A stretch of DNA of 64,000 nt from NCBI GenBank assembly GCA_025094145.1, contig JALLLS010000021.1, positions 310,001 to 374,000 of the forward strand, read 5' to 3'. The translations under genes were made by a program, and so were the position numbers. The notes under the pieces were generated by a model. It did not search any database and was not told the DNA's origin. It was given only the letters and a program-made list of their open reading frames with translations. How positions within the stretch are numbered: position 1 is the stretch's first letter; the number at the start of each line of letters is the position of its first letter. This stretch comes from Spinellus fusiger. Its lineage: Eukaryota > Mucoromycota > Mucoromycetes > Mucorales > Phycomycetaceae. Shown piece after piece: positions 1-12,606 of the stretch.

Positions 1-579
1 TATTTTTTATTTTATTTTCTAGAGCGGAGATAGCCTCTCGAGACGGAGAATAGATAATCACAGTCCGTGATCACATGATCTAGGAGGAGAGAGGACTCTT
101 CTGTAAGAGGGTGGAGGCCAATCCTTTACTCGAGTCCCAAAAGACAGAAGAAAGACAACAGCAATTGTCAATCTATTCTCCTTTAGAATGACATGAGAGC
201 CTATAGACTACCCTTGTATTGTGTCTGTGGATTCTTTATAAGAAGTCTAGGTAGATCAGTATAGCACACAAATACAGTGGAAGTGGTTGTTTCTATCCAT
301 AACAACAGAGTACACACTTGATCTGTTTCATAATGCAGAGATTCTAGTGTATTTACTTTTCTTCCATTCTATTCCTTTGTTTATTATTAGAGATGGTAAG
401 AAAGAAAGAAAAGAATCCATTTTCCTATTTCTATGGTATTTACAATGGCAGTCAGGAGAGTGGATTTTATTAATGATCAATCATTCAACCAAAGACGGGA
501 CAGTAAATACCTCTGTCCATGTCTTTTCTGAAGCCAGTGATGTTTCTTGTCACCTTTCTTTTATCAATTGAGACACTCT

Positions 580-585
580 AATTCA

Positions 586-617
<32 letters not shown>
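580..617. repeat. ATT trinucleotide microsatellite
   Basis: About twelve ATT units in a row, interrupted only at the edges. No gene spans it. Confidence 0.9.
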
Positions 618-618
<1 letters not shown>

Positions 619-790
619 GGCATTGGTGCTGGAGATGGGTGTACAATGAGAAGAAGAAGCCATCATGAAAGAAGAAGAGAGTTAGCACTGTAATAGACAC
701 CTTGATAAATATTGTCACAGTGATTATGGCTATAGAATTCAAACGGAAACGATAACTCTTTTTCACCTGGTGAACTTTTGTACAGTAGTT

Positions 791-870
791 TAGGGCCGTG
801 GTAATTGGCCCAACTAAAAGAACGTCTGTTTACCAGGTAGAATGGTCGCTGGTTCGAATCATGGTGTGGA
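791..870 (+). other. tRNA-like segment, possible SINE head or tRNA relic
   Basis: The segment has a box A-like motif (TGGTAATTGG at 799-808) inside a perfect 5-bp stem, GGGCC (793-797) with GGCCC (807-811), which resembles a D arm. A hairpin follows at 824-837 in the place of an anticodon arm. A box B-like motif, GGTTCGAATC, lies at 851-860. The spacing between the boxes (about 50 bases) suits an RNA polymerase III internal promoter. The T stem does not pair well and no clean 7-base anticodon loop or acceptor stem can be drawn, so it is not a functional tRNA as it stands. A tRNA-derived SINE or a decayed tRNA are the two options; I cannot tell which without finding other copies. Confidence 0.3.
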
Positions 871-2718
871 AGAGACATTTGTTGATATCTCTGTGTTGCA
901 CTGTATTTCCTAGCTTGAGGCTACTTTGCCTACCCAAACACTCTCTGTATGACATTTAGCTTACACTGGTTGGCTCTTGGTGCTACTTTTTATTGGTAGA
1001 AATCTGTCTCAACTTCATTCATTCACTTGTCTTATGTATTCTTTTCCCTCCCGTGTTCACTCAATTGACCTTACAGTCCCCTTCAAACCATGGACATTGT
1101 GCTTTATACGCGTTAAGTAGGAGTTTATAAACATTTCGTCAAGCATTAAAAATAAAATAAACTCTGGTGCCAACTACAGCATTGTACATTTACTTTGTAC
1201 AATACATACCCAAAGAGAGACAAAGATAGTTTGTTTTGATAAAAAATAAAGAGAGAAGTTGAACATTATACCAATATAAACCATTAAAGAGCATAGATGG
1301 CCTTGATGTTTATTCACTTTAGTAATTGGAAATGTATCCAAAAATACAGAACAAGGTGTGGAATACCCTTGTATTTCTGTCTATTTTTTAAATAAAAAAA
1401 TGTGTCTTGTTTTAGGCTATCGAATCCTATATCTTACAGAGTCCATAATAAGTTTGTAACTCATCAACAAAGCCCAAAGAAGTTGAGGCTCTAGGAGATA
1501 TTGGAGATAAGGAACGAAAGATGAAGGCACAGAAATAGTAAAGGGCTCGACTGAATTTATTGAATATTGGCCCTTCACCTAACATTGGACAGTTCATAAG
1601 ATTAGACTGTTTGAAATTGAAATGGCCATAGTGTAGTTTTGCTGTTGATTCAAATCAAAATGATATGTAGAAAAGGCAGCATATACGTGCATAGTTGTAT
1701 TATTATAGATACAGTGTGGTATCTTTATTATTACTACTACTACTGTTCTATGTATTTGTCCACTCTATAGTCATTCTAATATTAACAGTGCTCAGTTGAA
1801 TACAATAGATTGTTCATCTCTTTATCTGTAAAGACATCTATTGGTCGTTTACACATCATTATGACTTGTATCAACAGTAAAACTACAACATATAATTCCA
1901 ATCTCAAAAAGTGTAATTTAATTATTTGAACTGTACCAAATTATGACTAGAATTCTATCATAAAAGGAAGAATAGAACTCTTCCTGTCTTCCTGTCTTCT
2001 TTTCATTCTCTTATCTTTTGTGAAATATAATATTCATCCATTCAATATATACTTATATCTATAAAAGCACTATGAAGGTGTTCCTAGAATACATAATAGA
2101 GTATCTGATTGGATAGATTTGAAATGTCAGTCTCTTTATTCGCTACCTACCTACCTTGTCATCTATTCTCTATTCCTCCAGTGCACAATTATTTTGCCTG
2201 TTAATACTCTTTTCTATCTCTTCTAAAGAGTCAGTAGAAGAAGGAAAAGAACATCTGCTGAATGGAGTTTAACCCTATTGAAAGAAGAAGAGAGTACATC
2301 TTAAACCATGCCAATAGTTTGGCTATTTTTTTTCTTCCATTCTATTGAAGAGTAGATCCTAAGCTAATGTCGAAACATAGCCCATGAAACGCATTTTATA
2401 AGTGATTATAAGGGATTCCTCAGTATATGCATGGAGTCCACATGCTGCTTCTAAGCTAGACTGCACAATGCAATCCATGAGAAATACAACCTCTTTATTC
2501 CAAGAGAGGAAAGAACCCTCTTCCAATGCTATGTCTTTTATGACACTTCTTTCTGATGTAAGATCAATGCCTCTAAAGGGGTGTGTGACTCTGGTCGTGA
2601 CTCATCTTTTCCCTTGTCTTTCCCACCCTTCTCCTTACCTAATTTACTACTGCAACTGGACTTGGTGTTCTGCATGACTTCATCCTTATTTGACTACACT
2701 GAACTTCGCAAAGTAGTG

Positions 2719-3671
2719 ATGGGAGATATTATTGTAAAATGTGTGTATTAAGTGAGCTCCTATGTCTTGGTGCTGTACTAAGTAAGAGAGGGGTTAGGTC
2801 GATACCAGGACACTCTTCGTCGCATACCTATTAACCAAGTCCCCACCTATGATGAGTAAGTAAGAAAGAAGGAAGGTCTTATAGTGCATAAATGTGTATA
2901 CTAAAAATGACCAAGGCTCTGTTTGATGATGTATCGCGTCTATAAAAATGTCCTCACTAGCCCCGAGAATGTTGTGTTGAAGTACACAGACGATGGTAAG
3001 TACACTCACTACAGGGCATAGAGGAAGAGAAAAGAGAGTACCATGTGTCTTATGCTTCTTTGTCTATTCATGTTAGAGGGGGATTTGATTCATATGATGG
3101 GTAAGGCATACTCAGTAATGTTGAATAGTATTGATGGTGGGTTTGAATAAGATGATATGGATGTGAACCATGCCATAGCACAGAGTAAACTATTGAAGAT
3201 TACTGTAATTGATAAGGTACTTCTTGTTGATACTCTAAAAGAAGAGTCTATTCTTAATTGATTCTCATATCTTACTAGGGAGCATCACCAAAGAAAGAAG
3301 AAGAATACTCCTCCGCAGTAATTGAGAAGATCATGGCACTCCAATGTCAATTATCAAAGTTAATCATGTCATTGCCTATGAATCAAGGTACAAACACTTC
3401 TTCACAGGCAACCAAGTCTCTTTCTACAGCCGAGATAAGTAAGTCATCGTATGTTTCTGCTAATATTGCTTATATGAATACATATTCTTTTGTAGGTGCA
3501 TTTATTGGAGACACACAGACTGGATCCACAAAGAAAGATGGTTTAAGCACAAATACCCTATCTGATTGTGTGAGTTCATTGGAAGCATCATCAGCAACAG
3601 CACCAAGCAAAATGTCACTGACAAATGAAGTCATTTATGCTATGTATCCACCTCCACCTCAACAGCATCAC

Positions 3672-3715
<44 letters not shown>

Positions 3716-4238
3716 TCACCAGCAACAACATCACCAGCAACAGCAACAACATAATCAAGCTCAAATGTCACGTATGCAACCACCTCAGAATCAACAGCAC
3801 CAGCACCAGCCACCTCAAATACAACCTCATCCACCTGTGCGTGGGCTGCCAATAAGAGATCCTTCTTCTTGGGCATATCCAACCACAGCACCTCAATATT
3901 CACAACCTCCTCCTCCTCCTACACCCACCACCCCAGCCAACTTCACATCTGCTGCTGCCATGCCTCCTACAATCCCCTACAATCCCACTACCCATCCCAT
4001 GAGTCATCCTACATCCACTGGTAATCCTACTGCCAGCACCAACACCAACACCAGCACCAATCTCACTACCAACACCAGCACCAGCACCAACACCAACACC
4101 AACACCAACACCAATCCCACTACCAACACCAATCCCATTGGTAGTTTTGTTGTTAATGGAACCCAAAGATACTATTACCCACCCTCCCCTTCTTACACTA
4201 CAACAAGACCACTCGCATGGGATCAATTCACCCAATAA
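2719..4238 (+). CDS. TFG-like PB1-domain protein with Gln/Pro-rich tail
   Basis: Seven exons join in phase to 383 residues: 2719-2740, 2798-2855, 2916-2995, 3077-3100, 3152-3216, 3279-3438, 3496-4238. Residues about 4-82 form a PB1 domain, with a basic patch (K7, R15, R16), the run RRIPINQVPTYDEL (15-28) and an acidic OPCA motif around YTDDEGDL (50-57). Residues about 84-125 form a short helical, coiled-coil-like segment. The rest is low complexity: a poly-Gln/His tract near 3655-3760, proline-rich stretches and Asn-Thr repeats near 4030-4135. Domain order and PB1 sequence match animal TFG, a protein of COPII assembly at ER exit sites. Function in this fungus is inferred from that resemblance. 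The 57-base intron 3439-3495 is a multiple of three and could be retained without breaking the frame. Exon 1 is only 22 bases, so the start is the least certain part. Confidence 0.82.
3655..3760 (+). repeat. CAG/CAA/CAC codon repeat (poly-Gln/His)
   Basis: A run of CAG, CAA and CAC triplets inside the last exon of the TFG-like gene. It encodes glutamine and histidine and is probably length-variable. The antisense frame gives a spurious valine/alanine-rich ORF that is not a gene. Confidence 0.9.
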
Positions 4239-5211
4239 ATATATAAAAGAATAAGCCTTTCTTTGCTTTATGCTAATAAATGTATCTACATTACCCTATT
4301 AACACATGAAACATCTCAAATCATACTGCATACACTCTATCTACTTGAAGTAAAACTGAAATTAATCCAGTGTAGAGACTTTTATGCAAGGAATGGCCAT
4401 AGCAAGTGTTGACTCACTCCCACTATAAATGAGATGGTCGGAAAAAGTGTAACAGAATTGCTATAACATCAACAGCACATAAAAGATATGAAGAAAGAAG
4501 ATTTCTTTACCATTGGCTATATAAAAAATAGAATTCACCGAGAATAGTAGTGAAAACATATTGGAAAGGGATCAACTTCTCAAACATGCACCACATCTAG
4601 AGGATCTTTTATTGTCTTTGATCTATATACTACAGGCTATATACTAGATAAGGTTGGGATTGGTGAGATAGTATCCTAAATAATAAATATTATATTCTCT
4701 TGCTGCAATGAAATACTTCTGAACAATAAGTTCATACCATCAGACATGCTTATAGAACCTTTAATCTGTGTCTTTTGTAATATTTCGACTCTACATACAA
4801 ATGTCTACAAAGATCAAAGAAAATATAACTACGAGTTAAAGATTGTATGCCTAAAGTGCTAAGATTAGGCTTTGAAATAAAGTCTTAGTGATGCTTTAAC
4901 ATTCACAGAATTGCACAATAAAGTGGTGCATTTCTCTTTTAATCTTCTTCTGTAGCCTTTTCTTTGTTAATATATGCTTTAATATGGAGAAGGTCGCTTC
5001 TGAGCCTTTCTTTAGACACTGTTTAAATAAAGGAGTCTCTTTCACTTCAATCGTACAGTTGGAAGCGCATTGCAACTAGGCCCAACTTATTTCTTAATAG
5101 TCGAATTGAGTCGCCGATGGAGTCGAATATGAAGTGGAAATACGGTAAAAAGAGCAATAGTCACAAAGACATTCCCTTTTAGAGTGACAGAACAGTAGCC
5201 GTCTTCCAAGC
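4239..5211. other. Intergenic spacer between TFG-like gene and COG6
   Basis: AT-rich, with no supported gene. It should contain the 3' end of the TFG-like transcript and the COG6 promoter. The final 170 bases are less AT-rich than the rest. Confidence 0.6.
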
Positions 5212-8002
5212 ATGGATTTACAAAAAAACCCTCCTTACTCTCCTCTCTCCTTCAACAACAAGCCTAACAAACTACTCAGTGCTAAGCTCAACAAAGTACT
5301 GAATACGTCTGTAGCTGATGACACCCGTATCAAGTCAGCACTCTCAGCACTCTCGGATATTCAACATGTAGACCAAGCAGATATACGCCACAACCTACGA
5401 GGCACTATTGAAAGGAAAGATATTGAAGCCAACCGACTCTTTCTAGACGCGTTGAAGCGAGTCATGGAGGTGAAGTGACTACTCCCTCATTACCACCCAC
5501 GACTACTGTCTATATTCACAAGCATACGTATGTCTATCCATCACCTTAGCCTTTGGAACGACTGGAGATAGAAACACAGGCCATGACCCATACATGCAAG
5601 GATATGCAAGATAAATTAGACACAACCCAAGCAAAAACATCCATGATGATGGAACAAGCGAGTTTATTAGAAGAACAAAGGCATGATTCTTTTTTATACC
5701 GAGAGAGAGAGAAAGAGAAAGAAAGAAAGAAAACTTACCCTCTTCATGCGTCTGTATGGCCTATATTTCCTGTATCCTTTTGTTTGTCTGTTGACTCTGT
5801 AGATCAGCATGTACCACTCAGTTGTTGATTTCAGAACGGTTTCTGGATGTATTTACTCCTAGTGAAGAAGAGATTAGGCTGCTGACATCCTCTTCTCCTA
5901 TCAATAATACATTCTTTGAAGCACTGAATCATTTGGAACACATTAGCAGTAACTGTCAACTCTTATTAATGACACAGTACCAAAAGGCAGGGTAAGTAAA
6001 GACAGACTCCCATTATATTATACTGTATTATATACGAGATCAGTACTAATGGAGAGAGGGTTGGTGTGGTAATAGACAACATATCATGGAGACACTAGGA
6101 GCATACCAAGAGGCAGCTTATTCAAAATTATATCGATGGACACAGTATGAGAGTCGCTCTTCCTTTGGTAATGACAGTATCGATGTAAGCAGTCTTATGG
6201 TGAAAGCGTTGGGTGCACTACAGCATAGACCTGTTCTACTTCAGTAAGTAGGTTACTATTTCCTAGTCTACTAATGAGAAAACAACAACAAAAAAGAACC
6301 ATCTTGGATGAATTGTCAGCAGCAAGAAGAGATGCAGTGTCCCGTGCTTTTATCGATGCCTTGGTGCGTGGTGGACCTCATGGCACACCACGTCCTATTG
6401 AGTTACAGGCTCATGATTCACAGAGATACATTGGTGATATGTTGGCATGGGTCCATCAAGCATGTGCAAGTGAGAAGGAAATTTTGGAGAGTTTGTTTGC
6501 TTCTTCTGCCTCTGCCTCTGCCTCTGCCTCTTCTTTGTCTGTGTTGCCTGGATCTGTCCCGCCTTCTTTTCTCTTGCCTAGTGCCAAAGATATTGTGGCA
6601 GATTTATTGGACTGTGCTATGGAAGGTACATGTAGACCCCTCAAGGTAAGAACCATAGTCTTATAAGATAATTAGTATAGTTCTATTCATTTATTCATTT
6701 AATTTCTTATTGGTGGTATAGTCACGTATGGAGCAGGCATTAGTGCAGCCAAGTCCATTGATGTCGTATAGAATTGCCAATCTTATTCAATTCTACGCAA
6801 TTACAATGAGCAAACTTGTACGGAAAGATGCTATGTTAGCAAAGACACTGTATGAGTAAGTATCAGAAGAAAACACTTATTAGGGCTGCTACTGCTACTG
6901 CTACTGCTACTACTGTTACTTATTGAAAGTGGCTGTGACTAGAATTACTGACATGGCCTACAAGTCTTTCTTGAATATTATTCGTACTCAAGAAGAACGA
7001 CTTGCTCATTCAACAGAGGTAGGTTAATTCAATTAAATTGTGATTTGATAGCATGGGTCAATGGTTAGCCTCCTTCAAGAGATCTGTCAGTGTCGCTTTT
7101 GGTAAGAGACATGGCCCTTCAGTTGGTAAGTTGTTATATACATCAATAAAGAAAGAGAAAGATAGATTCTTAGTTGATTACTTTATAGAAAGAAATCCTT
7201 GCTTCCTATGACTCTTCTCTTATTGTCTCTGTCAGTAAAGAAGAAACATATACCACATTTGATTTTGGGGAAATATTAGATGCTATTATAAACCCATTAT
7301 TGCGAATGTGTGAACAATCAGTCACCAGTATGAATAGTGTGGATAGCACAATCTATCGAGTGAATTGTATGCACTATTTGCAAGTAAGTACATCAAATAG
7401 ACAGAGGATGCTGATGTTATTGTATTTAGTCCATGATGCTACCCTTTGATTTTACACAAGCAAAACGAGATACTCTTCATTCTCAAATCAATAATCATCT
7501 GGATTCTCTTGCTACAGAACAGGTAATATATATACAACTCTTCCTGATCAAATCCAAGCATACTCATCCTATGATATTGTTGAAAATAAAGTACAAGGAG
7601 TTGCTTCAACAGTCTGGTTTAGCAAAAATTGAGGAGGCTCTTGTCAATAAACCCCCAGAGGTAAAAACGCCTACACTTTCTATTATCACTTCAATAACTG
7701 ATTTCCTATAGGTTGCTTTGAGCTCCTTGCCTCGTATGGATTATATCTCTCTTCAGAAAACAGTGTCTCAGCTCGACTCGTTTTTAATGCGTATCAGCAC
7801 AGATCATTCACCTTCTCTGCGTCGTTTGTCCACTGCCTATTATACTCGAAAAGTGCAAGAGAATGCTATTCGGCTGTTGTTGGAGACCTACCGTCGTATC
7901 AGTGAAGCAGTTCAGGATCCTCAAAATGAATACAGTGACTCTCATAATATTCTGCCTAGAACTGTGGAGGAAATGGAGGCTATTTTTTCCTTTACACTAT
8001 AA
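5212..8002 (+). CDS. COG6: Conserved oligomeric Golgi complex subunit 6
   Basis: Twelve exons sum to exactly 670 codons (669 aa, close to the usual COG6 length): 5212-5469, 5550-5680, 5803-5991, 6076-6243, 6297-6645, 6722-6855, 6943-7018, 7069-7125, 7189-7383, 7430-7522, 7592-7660, 7712-8002. COG6 is part of lobe B of the COG tethering complex, which guides intra-Golgi retrograde vesicles. Family landmarks are the N-terminal RHNLRGTIERKDIEAN, then coiled coil, QEAAYSKLYRWTQ, LQHRPVLLQ, the strongly conserved GGPHGTPRPIELQAHD and RYIGDMLAWVHQACASEKE, and MSYRIANLIQFYAITMS. The ATG at 5212 is the first in frame. Odd points: intron 5681-5802 needs a GC donor (AAAG then GCATGA) to stay in frame, and exon 5 carries an Ala-Ser repeat encoded near 6508-6532. 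It converges with the MOT1 gene, with stop codons 98 bases apart. Confidence 0.95.
5681..5802 (+). other. Probable GC-AG intron in COG6
   Basis: No GT donor in the expected place keeps the COG6 frame between the exon ending LLEEQR and the one reading SERFLDVFTPSEEE. A GC donor at 5681 with acceptor TAG at 5800-5802 does. The intron contains a GA-rich tract (about 5700-5733) and is longer than its neighbours. Confidence 0.5.
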
Positions 8003-8099
8003 AATGAGAGAGAAAAGAGCAATAAACATTTATTATCTACGATTTATATATATAAATATAAATAATAATTAAGAAAGAGAAATAAATAAAAGGCTAATA

Positions 8100-9891
8100 T
8101 TAAGTAGCAGGGGATGAACTAAGGGATTTGACATTAGAAGCGATATTTGGGGTTTCCTCAATAACAGGGTTATGAGAAATAAGTGCAGTTGTCTCAGAGA
8201 GGTGATGGTTTCTCCATTTGGAGGGTAGTTGACGAAAGGCTTGACAGAAATGACTCCACCAAGTACGAATGCCCAGTCTTTCAAGGGACAGAAGAATAGC
8301 GACCACAAGACCAGTGAGAAAGCCAATGCCATCATTAGAAAAGGCAACCAGAGCACCCATACTGACAAGCATAATAGTCCAATTCTCTCTTTTCAAAACC
8401 TCATCTTGTACATTGTCATTGATGGAACTAGCTGAGTGAGCAAGCTATTAAAAGGTGAAGAAATTCATATTGGGTTAATAAACAATAGAGATTGATGATT
8501 TCTACATTTGTTTGTTTGTTTGGTGGTGATGTTGTTTTAGTTGAATTTACCTCTACACCAGAGACAAATAGCATCACACCAAGTAATGACTTTGGGAAAA
8601 GTCCTAGCAACCCAACCAGCGAACTTCCAAAGATAATACCCAACAACAGTTTGCACAAACCCAAAAAGATAACCGATACTCCTGAACGAGCACCAAATCT
8701 GTATTGACCTGCCAATCCACCTGCACCATGACTAGTTGATAGATCATAAGAACGGATATATTATGAAATTCAGACTGACTTACCATACAGGCATGGCCCC
8801 AAACCAACAGGCAATCAGATTCATTAGCCCAACACTCATAGAGATGGAAGCTGTATTAGAGTGCTTTTCAGGAAACAGATCATCAATCAACAGACTTAGA
8901 GCCACTACGGAATTCAGACAGGTAAGAGGAATTTGACCAAGACCAGCACTAAGGAAGCCACTACGGAATTCTTCGGGAGTAGGATGAACAATAATGGAAG
9001 GGTAGTATCCACCTGCTACAGGATGAGGAAGCATAGTGTCTTTGGTACCAAACATTCGGACCAAGGCAAATAAAAGTCCAATCAAGAACAGGATCAATGC
9101 ACTTGGGATTTTTGTACGATAGCACGCAAATACAAACACTGTAGATAAAAGAACCCACGGGTAGTTATCAGACCAATTTACACTTGTGATTGTCCATTGG
9201 AGATTGCTAACGAGATCAAAGGCCTTTTTTATTAATTGAATGCCAGTGCCTAACTGAAGGCCTAGAGAAGTACGACATTAGTATCTAGACATCTATAGTC
9301 TGTTGGTATCTACCTCTGATCACAGCAACAGGAGTATAGTTACTAACAATATGTATTGTTCGTGTGGCTCCAAGAAAGAAAATTACTGCAGCAGTGCCTG
9401 TTATATTTATATATATAATAAATAAATAAATAGTTTAGAACGGTCTTTTGTTATTGTTGCTACTGTTGCTACTGTTGTTGATGATGATGCTTACCCAAAC
9501 CAGCAGACATGTTTTCTTGAAGACTCATTTTTGATGAAAGTACAACTGCAGCAATAGCTAATAACAAAGAGAATTATAGATATATAAACAATAACGTATA
9601 ACAATACAGAGTAGATTTTATACCATCTACCTTTCATAGGTTGTACACAAACAGGAACTTCAAAGAATAGACCTGAAGCAATGTTCCATATTCCAGTAAA
9701 CCACAGAGTACTCGTCAAATCAATTTGATGAGATACTGCTAAGGATATCATGATAGGCAAAAGAGTGCCTAGATCACCCAAACTACCTGATAACTTGATC
9801 TATTGAATATCTGATGAAAATATATCCATGTTACCTCTTGAAGAGTAAGGTGTTGGGCGAATCGATGGTATCGACGTTGAAGATTGAGCAT
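8100..9891 (-). CDS. Molybdate transporter, MOT1 family
   Basis: Seven exons join in phase to 458 aa: 9835-9891, 9631-9799, 9495-9557, 9314-9397, 8784-9261, 8551-8731, 8100-8444. MOT1 proteins are distant relatives of SLC26 sulfate carriers and move molybdate across membranes for molybdenum-cofactor enzymes. Family signatures are LSGSLGDLGTLLPI near the N-terminus, VCVQPMKAIAAVVLSS, a central run of hydrophobic helices, and MPVCHGAGGLAGQYRFGARS, which is the second family motif. The length matches plant and algal MOT1 (about 450 aa). The first intron (9800-9834) is only 35 bases, unusually short, so the first exon (19 codons) is less certain than the rest. Whether it acts at the plasma membrane or vacuole cannot be read from the sequence. 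It is convergent with COG6. Confidence 0.9.
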
Positions 9892-10938
9892 GGATAAATA
9901 GATATAAGCTTTTCTCCCTTTCTGTTGAATAATGTATGGCTCTATAAGTACAAGTAATAATAGTGTATGGAATAATCGCAGTACCTACACTAAATAAAAA
10001 TTATAGAAAAAACAATAGGAAGAATAAAATCATGCCACAGTATATTTGAGTTTTATACGCTCCTATTTTAATCCAGATGAACACTATGGATGTGTTTTAA
10101 TATAGTGGTGTTACTTGAGCTTTAATCAGTATGTTACTTTTTGTTTATATTTTTTGGGGGAAAAGAGTGACTTTGCAAAGATAGTTTGTATTTAGAATTC
10201 TATTTTAAAAAAAAGAAAGAAAAAAGAAAAAAGAAAGAAAAAAGAAAAAAGAAAAAAAAAAGAAAGAGGATAAGAATACAGATAGTGGGTCATTAAAGAT
10301 ACTTGAGTGTATGGAAGGATAAGAGAGATTATTTGGGTTTTTTCTCACTCTCCTTCACTATGGACAATTGTTTAAATATGTAAAAAGAAAGGAAAAAAAA
10401 AGAAAAAGAGAGAACAAATCATTAAACTTTAGATACTCACTGCAATAATGCTACAAACAGATGTCTATAAAGTGTGTGTGAAGCAGAGATAAATGAACCA
10501 TCAATAAAGTTTGTTTTTAATTGGTGTTTACTACCAAACTTGAGTGAGTAGATCTATTAAAAGGGTCCTCGGTGTTGATGGAGTTAGGATTTTACTATTA
10601 CATAAACAGAATATTACTCAAAAGGGTTAAATTACAATAGGAAACAAAAACTAGAGAATCTAATGACTTTATGTTTTTTCCCGTGGTATTCTCGTTCTTT
10701 GATTTTGTCTATCTTACACAATGAATTAAGGCAGCAATAGTCGGTGAATCAGTTGGTCACATAAAGCACTTTGTCAATTTATGTTTAATAGAAAACATCG
10801 TTTGCCTTTTGTTGTCTTAACAAGGTCAGATACCATTCCTTTTATACAGTTCAACGTATTTTTTATTTTAGGTGTGATTTGTTATTCGCATATTAGACAT
10901 GTTAGCCACTCTATGAGAGCTTTTGAACAATTAAGATA
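9892..10938. other. Intergenic region upstream of MOT1
   Basis: No gene seen. It contains a purine tract of A and AG units (about 10204-10268) and a second shorter one (about 10384-10412). It should hold the MOT1 promoter, read leftwards. Confidence 0.6.
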
Positions 10939-12280
10939 CAGTGGCTTGCGAAAATCTTAGGTATATTTTTTACATTCCGGTATGCTTCTGTAATAAGAGA
11001 TACTTCTTTGTCATAAAAACACACATTAAACACACAGTAGAGACTTAAGAATTAGATGAAGTATAAATAAAGTCAATAAAATAATAAATAAAAGTTTATT
11101 GAGTAAATAACTTCAATATTTAGTGTTGCCGCCCTCTACTTCTATAACAGCCTTGCATCTCTGATACATGCTGTTAATGAAAGCCATCTGTAGTATCTTT
11201 GGGAATCTTCTTTCATTCTTCTAACAAGAGTACCTCCAGATATTGAAGAATACTCCCTGCTGTTATCCTCTTTCTGATACATCTATGGGGTTGGGGTTGG
11301 GGCTTTGTGAGGGCCACTCCTCCATAGCGACAATACCCTCGTTTGCCTGCTATATCTTGGACTTTTTATTCTTATGGCAGGCAGAGTTATTCTCTTCAAT
11401 TACTCGGTCAGCTTATGGATTCAATGTATTGAGGTGAAATAGTTCTTGGAAGTAATCCTCCTTTGGTATCTCAATATATCTTCTACTGTCTATACTGTCC
11501 TTCACAGGCACTAACCTTTTGACACCTTCAAAAGAGATAAAACTCCACACTATTACACTACTACTTCCAAACTTCATTGTTGGCCTCATGTTCTTTGGGA
11601 GTAATTATTATTTCTTTCTTAGTACCACTCTGGTATGGTTGTTGGTTCTCATCAGCTCGTACTTGGACTTATCAGATAATATGTCTGTCTTTCTGTCTTC
11701 TTCTATTCAAGGGATGTGAGCCTTAGCCCAAGAAAGCCTCAACTTCTTTCAATTAATGCTGAGAAGAGGTTTCTTAACCACCCTGCAAGAAGACAGGCCA
11801 ATTTTTTTTATTATTCTTCTGAAAGTGTTCATGCACACTTTAGTAGTCATCTGCTTGCAAAGTTGATTGATTTTCTCAAATGAATCCCTTGCCACTTTAC
11901 ATTTGATATATACTTATATCTAAATATCTAAATAAATAAGAATGGGCTTACTCTCAGTGTTACTTTTAGCCTTGAATTATCCAGCTTCCTTGTATCTCCT
12001 TACAACACAGGAAATTGGCTGTTGACTAACTTTAAACCTAGCAGAAATGGTACCACCCATGTTACTATTTACAGTGGCCTTGTGAGCAATGAGATAATGA
12101 TTAAAGTTGTTACTATTCTTTCTTATTTCTAAGAGTTCTTATATTTATTTAAGTGTTGTTAGATGGGATAGAAATTATGTTGGAAAAGTAAGAAATGAAG
12201 AATATTCAATAAGAAATATATTTCATGGGTGAAATTATCGTCTAGACTTGTAATGTACCTAAGATTTTCGCAAGCCATTG
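10939..12280 (-). mobile_element. Decayed Tc1/mariner-like transposon with terminal inverted repeats
   Basis: The left end (CAGTGGCTTGCGAAAATCTT from 10939) is matched in inverse by the right end (TACCTAAGATTTTCGCAAGC, 12256-12275), giving terminal repeats of about 25 bases with one or two mismatches. The left end is flanked by TA, as expected for this superfamily. The interior reads as a broken transposase on the minus strand. It is about 1.34 kb, a typical Tc1 size. The terminal repeats differ from those of the elements at 32.7, 42.1 and 48.6 kb, so this is a separate family. Confidence 0.85.
11105..12130 (-). pseudogene. Tc1-like transposase remnant
   Basis: Reading leftwards, the coding strand ends in the typical Tc1 C-terminus LINSMYQRCKAVIEVEGGNT followed by KY and a stop at about 11118. 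Upstream the frame is interrupted repeatedly by stops and shifts, so no intact DDE domain can be read. The element is therefore non-autonomous and old. The plus-strand ORFs at 11243-11437 and 11519-11719 lie opposite this remnant and are not genes. Confidence 0.7.
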
Positions 12281-12606
12281 CAGTAGTAATACACTTTCTG
12301 GTTCACTGGCTAATATTTTAGGAATAGAAAATGTAAAGTTTTCTGAGTCTTGTATTGGTTGTTGAACAAACCAGTGAGGTATTTAATAGGAAATGCATGA
12401 ACAATAAAGAGGTATATAAAAAAAATCAACAATCGATGTGTGATTATTCAGACAAGTAGAAATAACGAGACTGAACAAAGATAATTTTTATTAAGTGAAG
12501 AGTGGTTCATTATTTATACTTTTTGTGGGCGCTTATCCTTCAGTGGCATTCTACCTTTTGGTAGTTAATGATTAGTCTATGGCATAGCTTATTGATAGAT
12601 GCAACC

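Larger units (their letters stand above)
1..2718. other. Gene-poor 5' flank
   Basis: I see no gene that can be supported here. Short open frames exist (for example near 287-571 and 2402-2677 on the plus strand) but they lack family resemblance, have ordinary AT-rich composition and show no convincing splice partners. The stretch contains an ATT microsatellite and a tRNA-like segment, listed separately. The last few hundred bases probably include the promoter of the TFG-like gene that starts at 2719. Confidence 0.5.

Noticed and set aside
2402..2677. 91-codon plus-strand ORF
   Set aside because: No family, no promoter or splice context, and composition like the surrounding non-coding DNA.
3640..4235. 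Minus-strand Val/Ala- and Gly-rich ORFs (3640-3903, 3900-4235)
   Set aside because: They are mirror images of the codon repeats in the last exon of the TFG-like gene.
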